From the NCBI GenBank assembly GCA_051646105.1, contig JBOFCO010000218.1, positions 1 through 10,344 on the forward strand: a DNA stretch of 10,344 nucleotides, written 5' to 3'. Made by a program: the position numbers and the translations under genes. A model generated the notes under the pieces. That model did not search any database. It saw nothing but the letters and a program-made list of their open reading frames with translations, and was not told the DNA's origin. This stretch comes from JBOFCO01 sp051646105 (GTDB taxonomy: Bacteria; Pseudomonadota; Alphaproteobacteria; Rhodobacterales; Rhodobacteraceae). Shown piece after piece: positions 1 through 5,120 of the stretch (position 1 is the first letter of the stretch; every line of letters begins with the position of its first letter).

Positions 1-100
1 TGCCGGCTGCAGGTAGACCTGCGGGGATCAGCCGGAAAATCAGCGAGTCCTCACCGATTGCATGGCGCGGGCAACTCTTTAACGTCTGAGGCTGTGAACG

Positions 101-122
101 GTTCCATGCTGCGGAACTTTTT
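101..122 (+). terminator. Weak candidate intrinsic terminator
   Basis: GTTCC (101-105) and GGAAC (113-117) form a five-pair stem around a seven-base loop, followed directly by five T residues (118-122). The stem is short and the prediction weak. If real, it would end transcription entering from the left, perhaps for the reading frame that closes at 89. The right arm is also part of the CGGAAC box that opens the first unit of the tandem repeat, so the hairpin may be coincidental. Confidence 0.22.
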
Positions 123-170
123 GCCACGATGGCAGGCAATCGTCGGAACAGTGCCACAGATGGCAGCAAT
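112..170. repeat. Imperfect tandem repeat with two TGCCA/TGGCA dyads
   Basis: Unit 1 (112-140) and unit 2 (144-170) both read CGGAAC, a 2-4 base gap, then TGCCAC, GATGGCAG and CAAT with one-base indels. Each unit contains a small dyad: TGCCA-CGA-TGGCA at 122-134 and TGCCA-CAGA-TGGCA at 152-165. The dyad centres are about 30 bp apart, close to three helical turns. That spacing suggests paired binding sites for a dimeric regulator, but no regulator can be named from sequence. The lipoprotein gene starts about 175 bases downstream. Confidence 0.5.
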
Positions 171-343
171 TCTTTGTATGGCCGGGCATTTCCGTTGGTG
201 GAGCTTTCATTTCTGCGAGGCCGAACCTATCCAGTTGGCAGGCGTTTCCTGCGCTGGCCGTGCATCGCCACGTTTTTACCCCTTTTGGGCGTCATGGCAG
301 GGACAACTCTGGATCGGACGTGTCGGATTGGAAAGAAGTGACG

Positions 344-952
344 ATGAAGCGTATCGGTAACCTGTTGCATCTTGTGGGACTAACCGCATTGGCCGCCTGT
401 GGTGGCGGGTCGTCCGGTGATGGCGGCGGGGGTGGTGATTTCGAGTTCCCAACGGGATACGACGCGCGGCTTGACGCCAGCCGTCAGCTGAACGAGGCGG
501 CGAATGCCGCTGCGCCGACGGCGGCCATGCCTGCGGCAGGGTCCGCCTCCTACAACGGCTATGCCGCACTGGGCGGTGCAGATGGCGCGGGGGCGGAGGT
601 TGACCTTCTGGGCAACGCGCGACTGACGGCGGATTTCGCGGCTGGCACTTTTGGTGGCACGGTCGACGGGTTTCAGGGGCGCCATGGCAGCGCGGCGGTT
701 GGCGATTATTCGGGCAGCCTTGCCGTTACAGGCGGCAATATCGGCGGCATCACGGCGAACGGGGCAGAGGCCGGGATGGCCGGGACGCTGACCCGCGATG
801 GGACGGCGATCACGGTCGACGCCGGTCTGTTTGGCCAGTTCAACGGCGACAATGCGAAATTCCTGATCCTTGGGCTAAGTGGTGCGTCGACCGTGCAGAT
901 CGACGGCGGCGCCGCCGGTTCGCTGGGCGGCGCGATCGACACCACACGCTAG
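344..952 (+). CDS. Small lipoprotein with TbpB-like beta-barrel domain
   Basis: Predicted 202-residue lipoprotein. The start at 344 gives a textbook signal peptide: KR at residues 2-3, a hydrophobic stretch, then the lipobox L16-A17-A18-C19. A longer frame from 260 would bury this signal behind unrelated residues. After the lipidated Cys comes a flexible Gly/Ser/Asp tether (20-32), a linker (33-65) and a Gly/Ala-rich domain of alternating strands (about 66-200, beginning SASYNGYAAL, with LTADFAAGTFGGTVDGF). This pattern resembles the eight-stranded barrel of TbpB and related Slam-dependent surface lipoproteins, often annotated 'transferrin-binding protein-like solute binding protein'. Family membership is inferred from this pattern; the ligand is unknown, and transferrin binding is not implied in a free-living bacterium. 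The RBS is weak (AGAAG before ATG). The gene stands alone, 61 bases before the next one. Confidence 0.72.
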   Translation: MKRIGNLLHLVGLTALAACGGGSSGDGGGGGDFEFPTGYDARLDASRQLNEAANAAAPTAAMPAAGSASYNGYAALGGADGAGAEVDLLGNARLTADFAAGTFGGTVDGFQGRHGSAAVGDYSGSLAVTGGNIGGITANGAEAGMAGTLTRDGTAITVDAGLFGQFNGDNAKFLILGLSGASTVQIDGGAAGSLGGAIDTTR

Positions 953-1013
953 CATTGCTTGCCCGGACCGATCTGCGCTGCTAGCCCTTGGGTATAGCAG
1001 GAGGATCTTCGGA

Positions 1014-1793
1014 ATGGATCTTGGCATCAGGGGAAAGCGTGCGCTGGTCTGCGCATCGTCAAAGGGTCTGGGGCGCGGCTGTGCCGAAGCGCTGGCCGGG
1101 GCAGGCGTCGATCTGGTGCTGAATGCCCGCGGGGCCGAGGCGCTGGAGGAAACTGCGGCGGCGATCCGCAAGGCGCATGGCGTGCAGGTCACGGCCGTTG
1201 CCGGTGACATCACCACAGCGGATGGACGCGCGCGGGTGCAGGACGCGGCGGGCAGCATCGACATCCTTGTGACCAATGCTGGCGGCCCGCCGCCGGGCAC
1301 GTGGAGCGACTGGAGCCGCGACGATTTCATCAAGGCCCTCGACGCCAACATGCTGACCCCGATTGCCCTGATGCAATGGGCATTGCCCGGCATGATCGCG
1401 CGCGGCTGGGGCAGGGTGGTCAACATCACCAGTGTCAGCGTCAAGGCGCCCGTCGCCGTTCTGGGGCTGTCGAACAGTGCCCGCGCCGGGCTGACGGGCT
1501 TTGTCGCGGGAACGGCCCGGCAGGTGGCCCCGCATGGTGTCACCATCAACAACCTGCTGCCCGGCATCCACGACACCGACCGCGCCACGGCGCTGGATGC
1601 CGCCGTGATGAAGGCAGAAGGCATCAGCCGGGAAGAAGCCTTTGACCGCCGCGCCGCCACCATTCCCGCGCACCGCTATGGCACCGCCGCCGAATTCGGC
1701 GCGGCCTGTGCGTTTCTGTGTTCCGCCCATGCGGGCTTCATCGTCGGGCAAAACATCCTGCTGGATGGCGGCGCGACGAATGCGACGCTGTGA
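1014..1793 (+). CDS. Atypical SDR-family oxidoreductase (FabG-like, lacks YxxxK)
   Basis: 259-residue short-chain dehydrogenase/reductase-fold protein, close to the usual 250. The Rossmann cofactor motif is present as A14-S-S-K-G-L-G-R-G22, the NAG motif as N88-A-G-G91, and the conserved asparagine as N112. S140 in NITSVS fits the catalytic serine. The YxxxK position reads S153-N-S-A-R157, so the proton-donating Tyr is Ser and the Lys is Arg. The C-terminal NNLLPGIHDT and the final GGA(T) motif are normal for SDRs. Annotation pipelines would probably call it 3-oxoacyl-ACP reductase, but the missing catalytic pair argues against classical ketoreductase chemistry; the substrate is unknown. The start at 1014 has a good GGAGG Shine-Dalgarno nine bases upstream. 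Its stop overlaps the next start by four bases (GTGA), so the two are probably translated together. Confidence 0.85.
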   Translation: MDLGIRGKRALVCASSKGLGRGCAEALAGAGVDLVLNARGAEALEETAAAIRKAHGVQVTAVAGDITTADGRARVQDAAGSIDILVTNAGGPPPGTWSDWSRDDFIKALDANMLTPIALMQWALPGMIARGWGRVVNITSVSVKAPVAVLGLSNSARAGLTGFVAGTARQVAPHGVTINNLLPGIHDTDRATALDAAVMKAEGISREEAFDRRAATIPAHRYGTAAEFGAACAFLCSAHAGFIVGQNILLDGGATNATL

Positions 1794-2383
1794 GGCGGCT
1801 GTACTACCTGTCCCACCCCGAGGTGGTCATCGACCCCGCCGTTCCGGTTCCCGACTGGGGGCTGAGTGAAAAGGGCAGGGCGCGGCTGACTGCGCTGGCC
1901 GACAGCGGCTGGCCCGGACCGCTTGCAGCGATCTTCAGCAGTCCCGAATGCAAGGCGCGGGAAACGGCGGCGCCATTCGCCTTACGGTGCGGGATCATCC
2001 CGCAGGTTCGCGCGGGCCTGGCCGAAGTGGATCGCAGCGCCACCGGCTATCTGCCTTTTGACGCGCATGAAGCCTATGCCGATCGCCTGTTTGCCCATCC
2101 GGACGAAAGCGCTGGCGGCTGGGAAACCGCGCGGGCTGCGCAAACCCGCACCATGGATGCGTTGACGGAATGTATCGCCGGGGCCGGTCACGCAGGCGAC
2201 ATTCTGATCGTGGGGCATGGGGCCGTCGGCAGCCTCGGCTGGTGCGCGATCGCCGGATTGCCGATCCTGCGCAGCGCCGATCAGCCGGCGGGTGGCGGCT
2301 GCATCTGGACGGCACTTCTGGACGGGGCGACCCTCAGGCCGGAACGGTCATGGCGGCGGATGGAGGATATGGCGCCCCGCTGA
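1790..2383 (+). CDS. Histidine phosphatase superfamily protein with SHP instead of RHG
   Basis: 197-residue protein of the histidine phosphatase (phosphoglycerate mutase-like) superfamily. The phospho-acceptor His is H9 in YYLSHPEV. The usual RHG motif is altered to S8-H9-P10, so the first phosphate-binding Arg is missing. The other pocket residues are recognisable: R57 in SSPECKARETA, E79 in LAEVD, and the second His H143 in IVGHGAVGS. WGLSEKGRARLTAL also fits the family. It is likely a small cytosolic phosphatase of unknown substrate, or a reduced-activity relative. I chose the GTG at 1790, which overlaps the SDR stop as GTGA and gives the compact N-terminus typical of the fold; an upstream ATG at 1718 would lie wholly inside the SDR gene. 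Confidence 0.82.
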   Translation: MRRLYYLSHPEVVIDPAVPVPDWGLSEKGRARLTALADSGWPGPLAAIFSSPECKARETAAPFALRCGIIPQVRAGLAEVDRSATGYLPFDAHEAYADRLFAHPDESAGGWETARAAQTRTMDALTECIAGAGHAGDILIVGHGAVGSLGWCAIAGLPILRSADQPAGGGCIWTALLDGATLRPERSWRRMEDMAPR

Positions 2384-2390
2384 CCCGCGC

Positions 2391-2419
2391 TTGCCCGCCT
2401 GCCTGTCGCCTGCTATCCC
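2391..2419 (+). promoter_or_regulatory. Weak candidate promoter for the ABC ATPase gene
   Basis: TTGCCC (2391-2396), a 17-base spacer and TATCCC (2414-2419) lie in the 72-base gap between the phosphatase and ABC ATPase genes. Both boxes match sigma-70 consensus only partly. Read-through from the SDR/phosphatase pair is equally possible. Confidence 0.22.
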
Positions 2420-2455
2420 GTCGATACCCGATCAAAACGCTCAATAAGGCCGCCG

Positions 2456-3556
2456 GTGTCTGTATCTCCCTCCATTGCAAAGCCCGTCCGTCTTCAGGCA
2501 ACGGGCCTGACCCGGTTCTTCGGCGGCCGCGCGGTGGTGGAGGACGTTTCGCTGACGGTGGAAGCCGGTCAGGTGATGTGCCTGCTGGGGCCATCCGGTT
2601 GCGGCAAATCCACCACGTTGCGCATTCTGGCCGGGGTGGACCGGCAGGATGTCGGGCAGGTGCATGCCGACGGTCAGTTGCTTTCGGGGGCCGAGGGGCA
2701 TTTGCCGCCGGAAAAGCGCGGCATCGGCCTGATGTTTCAGGATTTTGCGCTGTTCCCGCATCTGAGCGTGGCCGAAAACGTGGCCTTTGGCCTGCGACTG
2801 CCGCGCGGTGAAAAGCTGGCCCGCGCCGGGGCGCTGCTGGAACGGGTGAACCTGTCGGGCTTTGGCGACAAATATCCGCATGAACTTTCCGGCGGCGAAC
2901 AGCAGCGCGTGGCGCTGGCCCGTGCACTGGCCCCCAAGCCGCGGATCATGCTGATGGACGAACCCTTTTCCGGGCTGGACAACCGCCTGCGCGACGGCAT
3001 CCGCGACGCCACGCTGGATCTGTTGAAGGAGGAGGGCGCGGCGGTGTTGCTGGTCACCCACGAACCGGACGAGGCGATGCGCATGGCCGATGTCATCGCA
3101 CTGATGCGGCGGGGCAGGGTGGTGCAGCAGGGCGCACCCTACAACCTTTACAACGCCCCGGTGGACCGGTCTGCGGCGGCGTTCTTTTCCGATCTGAACA
3201 TCATCCGGGGTCGCGTGCAGGGTGCGCTGATCCATAGCGTTTTCGGTGAATTCCTTGCCCCCGGCCATCCCGACGGGTCAGAGGTGGATATCGTCATCCG
3301 CCCCCAGCACCTGAAGATCGATTTCGACCGCGCCGGGCGCGGACCGCTGCCCACGCCGCAGGATGGCGTGCCCGCGCGGGGCAGCGTGGTGCGGGCACGG
3401 TATCTGGGTCGGGAAAGCCTGGTCGAATTTCGCATGGACCATGACGGATCGACCCTTCAGGCAGCGGTTCCCAACGTGTTCCTGCCAAAGCCGGGCACGC
3501 CGATGTGGCTGATGTTTCGCCGTGACAGGTGCTTTGTCTTTCCGGCGCGGGGCTGA
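2456..3556 (+). CDS. ABC transporter ATP-binding protein, FbpC/PotA type
   Basis: 366-residue ATPase subunit of a binding-protein-dependent importer. Visible motifs are Walker A GPSGCGKS (45-52), a Q-loop in FQDFALFPHLSVAENV, signature LSGGEQQ (144-150), Walker B IMLMDE (164-169), and the H-loop His H202 in LLVTHEPDEA. All catalytic residues look intact. A C-terminal regulatory region of about 130 residues (RPQHLKIDF onward, YLGRESLVEF) fits a TOBE-like domain, so length and layout match ferric-iron (FbpC) and spermidine/putrescine (PotA) type subunits. The substrate cannot be decided. The start is a GTG at 2456 with AAGG six bases upstream. No permease or binding protein is present on either side; the partner genes must lie elsewhere, or the ATPase serves several permeases. 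A strong hairpin follows 78 bases after the stop. Confidence 0.88.
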   Translation: MSVSPSIAKPVRLQATGLTRFFGGRAVVEDVSLTVEAGQVMCLLGPSGCGKSTTLRILAGVDRQDVGQVHADGQLLSGAEGHLPPEKRGIGLMFQDFALFPHLSVAENVAFGLRLPRGEKLARAGALLERVNLSGFGDKYPHELSGGEQQRVALARALAPKPRIMLMDEPFSGLDNRLRDGIRDATLDLLKEEGAAVLLVTHEPDEAMRMADVIALMRRGRVVQQGAPYNLYNAPVDRSAAAFFSDLNIIRGRVQGALIHSVFGEFLAPGHPDGSEVDIVIRPQHLKIDFDRAGRGPLPTPQDGVPARGSVVRARYLGRESLVEFRMDHDGSTLQAAVPNVFLPKPGTPMWLMFRRDRCFVFPARG

Positions 3557-3633
3557 CGGGCGGAAAGCCTGCGAGCACCACCGCCATGACTGTTCCCCTA
3601 CATTTTCTGTCAAAAAATATCCTGCGGGGTGGT

Positions 3634-3663
3634 CCGGAGGGGTGCAAAACCCCTCCGGCCTTC
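3634..3663. terminator. Strong hairpin terminator between converging genes
   Basis: A perfect ten-pair GC-rich stem, CCGGAGGGGT (3634-3643) with ACCCCTCCGG (3649-3658), encloses a five-base loop. The forward tail is only CCTTC, so a U-tract is nearly absent there. In the reverse direction an A-run on the + strand (3612-3617) gives a U-run about 17 bases after the stem. It sits between the ABC ATPase gene (+) and the regulator gene (-) and can serve as a bidirectional transcription end. Confidence 0.6.
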
Positions 3664-3733
3664 ATCAGGGTGTTCGATCCGCGCCTGTGGTCTTACCGGC
3701 CCCAAACCGTGTTGCCGGGCCGTGCATCGCACA

Positions 3734-3757
3734 GGGCAACTGACAACACCCTGTCAG
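3734..3757. promoter_or_regulatory. Second, partly degraded copy of the regulator-type operator
   Basis: GGGCAACTGACAA followed by CTGTCAG repeats the operator at 4155-4178. The inner arms CTGACA (3740-3745) and TGTCAG (3752-3757) are perfect inverted repeats with the same six-base spacer, while the outer right arm (CAA instead of TTG) has lost symmetry. It ends four bases before the regulator's stop codon complement at 3761, so the regulator gene lies between two related sites. It may bind the same protein; this is inference. Confidence 0.5.
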
Positions 3758-3760
3758 CAA

Positions 3761-4123
3761 TCACGCGGAATGGTCCGGTGCGATCCCCGCCTGCGGCAGC
3801 AATGTCGTGACCTTGGCCAGCAGGTTTCCCGCCGCGCGCTGGCGGGGGTGTTCAGTCTGTGCCGCGATCCCGCGCAAGGCTTCCAGCAAGACCTCCAGCT
3901 CATCCGGGGTCAGCATCATCGGCGGCAGGGCCAGGGGGGAGCGCAGGATATAGCCCAGACCCCGCTCGCCCTCCACCGGCAGGCCTGTCGCGGCCATTTC
4001 CGCCATGTCCCGCCAGATCGTGCGCACGGAAACCCCCAGCCTTTCGGCCAGTTCGGCCGCCGTGTGCAGCCGCCCGTCGCGCATCAGCTGGATCAGGTCA
4101 AACATGCGGTCGTCGCGTTTCAT
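3761..4123 (-). CDS. Compact YafY/HTH_11-type transcriptional regulator
   Basis: 120-residue predicted DNA-binding regulator. Residues 5-58 form a winged helix-turn-helix of the HTH_11/DeoR-like type: RMFDLIQLMRDG, TAAELAERLGVS, recognition helix SVRTIWRDM (32-40), and the wing VEGERGLGYIL. A helical segment follows (LTPDELEVLLEALRGIA, then NLLAKVTTLLP), which matches the linker after the HTH in YafY-family regulators. Family members usually continue into a WYL ligand-sensing domain for a total of about 230 residues. Here the protein stops after the linker, so it is either a compact form or a truncated remnant. It is divergent from tatA, with a perfect dyad between them, so autoregulation and control of the tat operon are plausible inferences. 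The RBS is weak (GGGA seven bases before ATG). Confidence 0.75.
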   Translation of the reverse strand: MKRDDRMFDLIQLMRDGRLHTAAELAERLGVSVRTIWRDMAEMAATGLPVEGERGLGYILRSPLALPPMMLTPDELEVLLEALRGIAAQTEHPRQRAAGNLLAKVTTLLPQAGIAPDHSA

Positions 4124-4154
4124 GGGGCAGTCCCGACAGTCGCTTCCGGAGGGG

Positions 4155-4178
4155 CAACTGACAAAATACTGTCAGTTG
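4155..4178. promoter_or_regulatory. Perfect 9+9 bp dyad operator between regulator and tatA
   Basis: CAACTGACA (4155-4163), six-base spacer AAATAC, then TGTCAGTTG (4170-4178): both arms are exact reverse complements. It lies 32 bases upstream of the regulator start and 93 bases upstream of tatA. A candidate -10 box for the regulator lies within it and a TTGACG (4176-4181) facing tatA overlaps its right edge. This is the layout expected for an autorepressed divergent promoter. A related copy is found at 3734-3757. Confidence 0.7.
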
Positions 4179-4192
4179 ACGCCGCAGGGCAA
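4163..4192 (-). promoter_or_regulatory. Candidate promoter of the HTH regulator
   Basis: Read on the - strand: TTGCCC (complement of 4187-4192), an 18-base spacer, then TATTTT (complement of 4163-4168). Each hexamer matches four of six consensus bases. The -10 box falls inside the dyad at 4155-4178, so a protein bound there would block RNA polymerase. The transcript would have a leader of roughly 30 bases. Confidence 0.35.
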
Positions 4193-4270
4193 GCAAATCC
4201 GGCTTTCAAACCCGGCTGGCTTGCGCTTAGACGAAAGAAAGAACGCCATTTTCCGCAAGGGAGTCGTCTC

Positions 4271-4486
4271 ATGTTCAACAATATTGGTCTGCCGGGTCTG
4301 CTGCTGATCGGCGTCATCGTGCTGGTGCTTTTCGGCAGGGGCAAGGTGTCCTCGCTGATGGGCGAGGTCGGCAAGGGCATCACCGCCTTCAAGAAGGGCG
4401 TGCAGGACGGCAAGGAAGAAATCGAGAACAGCGCCGCCACCGCCGCACGCGATGTCACCCCCGAGGACAAGAAGGACAAGGTCTGA
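4271..4486 (+). CDS. tatA: Sec-independent translocase subunit TatA
   Basis: 71-residue TatA, the oligomeric subunit of the twin-arginine translocase, which exports folded proteins across the inner membrane. The N-terminal membrane helix (about residues 5-20, GLPGLLLIGVIVLVLF) is followed by the FGRGK hinge and the amphipathic helix ending in ITAFKKG, all canonical. The tail is short and charged (PEDKKDKV). Length is slightly below the E. coli protein. The ATG at 4271 has a good AGGGAG Shine-Dalgarno seven bases upstream; longer upstream frames run through the regulator gene and are not coding. tatB follows after 25 bases, consistent with a tatABC operon. No convincing -10 box was found for it; a TTGACG at 4176-4181 overlapping the dyad is the only hint. 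Confidence 0.95.
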   Translation: MFNNIGLPGLLLIGVIVLVLFGRGKVSSLMGEVGKGITAFKKGVQDGKEEIENSAATAARDVTPEDKKDKV

Positions 4487-4511
4487 TCGCGCTCAGCGGG
4501 GCTGACAGAAG

Positions 4512-5120
4512 ATGCTGGATATAGGATGGACCGAGCTTCTGGTGATCGGGATCGTGGCGCTCGTCGTCGTCGGCCCCAAGGATCTGCCGGTGATGTTCCG
4601 CACGCTGGGCCGGTTCACCGCCAAGGCCAGGGCCATGGCGCGCGAATTCAGCCGTGCCATGGAAGATGCCGCGAAAGAGGCAGGCGTGGATGAGGTGGCC
4701 CGAGATCTGCGCGCCGTCACATCCAAGAAAAGTCTTGGGTTGGACGCGCTGGAAGGCGCCGCCTCGAAATTTGAAAAATGGGACCCGCTGAAGGGGGGCA
4801 AGCCCGCTACGGCAGCAGCCGGTGCCGCATCGGGATCGGCCACGGCAAAGCTTGCCGCCGAACGCGCGGCAAAGGCTGAGGCGCGTCGGGCCAGCGCCGC
4901 CGAAAAAGCCGCCGATGCCGAGATCGCCGCAGAGGAAGCGCCGCGGCCGCGCAAGCCGCCCGCCCCGCGAAAACCTGCGGCCACCAAGCCGGTCGCAACG
5001 AAACCCGCCATAGTAAAGCCGGTCCGCGCCACCGGCACTGCGGCCAGGCCCGTCGCAGCCAGTAAACCGGCCGCGCGGAAAAAGCCTGCCGGCAAAGATA
5101 CCGGGACACCGCAGGGATGA
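4512..5120 (+). CDS. tatB: Sec-independent translocase subunit TatB
   Basis: 202-residue TatB, which forms the substrate-receptor complex with TatC. The N-terminal helix (about residues 5-20) carries the conserved E8, followed by the G21-P22 hinge and the amphipathic helix (LPVMFRTLGRFTAKARAMAREFSRAMEDAAKEA). This GPKDLP hinge and the long cytoplasmic part distinguish TatB from TatA. From about residue 97 the tail is a low-complexity Ala/Lys/Pro-rich region with repeated KPA/KPV-like units, strongly basic, longer than in E. coli TatB and probably disordered. The RBS is weak (AGAAG close to the ATG). The stop overlaps the tatC start as ATGA, so translational coupling is likely. Confidence 0.93.
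   Translation: MLDIGWTELLVIGIVALVVVGPKDLPVMFRTLGRFTAKARAMAREFSRAMEDAAKEAGVDEVARDLRAVTSKKSLGLDALEGAASKFEKWDPLKGGKPATAAAGAASGSATAKLAAERAAKAEARRASAAEKAADAEIAAEEAPRPRKPPAPRKPAATKPVATKPAIVKPVRATGTAARPVAASKPAARKKPAGKDTGTPQG

Larger units (their letters stand above)
1..343. other. Mostly non-coding leader region upstream of the lipoprotein gene
   Basis: This stretch is visibly AT-richer than the genes that follow and lacks their strong G/C third-position bias. A forward frame is open from the left edge to 360, but its codon use looks random and it has no convincing start, so I do not call it a gene. Another forward frame is open from base 3 to a TGA at 87-89 (translation ending ...PIAWRGQLFNV) and could be the last codons of a gene to the left; this is weak. 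A small hairpin with a T run lies at 101-122 and an imperfect tandem repeat at 112-170. From 171 to 343 I see no convincing promoter hexamers or other structure. Confidence 0.5.

Noticed and set aside
58..360. 100-codon + strand frame in the left leader
   Set aside because: No codon bias like the neighbouring genes, no RBS or domain, and it overlaps the start of the lipoprotein gene.
875..1663. 262-codon - strand frame opposite the SDR gene
   Set aside because: Shadow of the SDR coding frame; Ser/Ala/Arg-rich with no recognisable domain or RBS.
2441..3268. 275-codon - strand frame opposite the ABC ATPase gene
   Set aside because: His/Gln/Arg-rich shadow of a gene with all ABC ATPase motifs.
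3663..3690. tRNA-like GTTCGATCC segment
   Set aside because: It resembles a T-arm loop, but no acceptor stem, anticodon arm or D-arm can be built around it.
4182..4232. -10 box for tatA
   Set aside because: No hexamer at 15-19 bases from TTGACG resembles TATAAT, and the alternative TTTCAA/TTAGAC pair matches consensus poorly.
3629..4270. Long N-terminal extension of the tatA frame
   Set aside because: It runs through the terminator, both dyads and the antisense of the regulator; the ATG at 4271 has a good RBS and gives a normal TatA.
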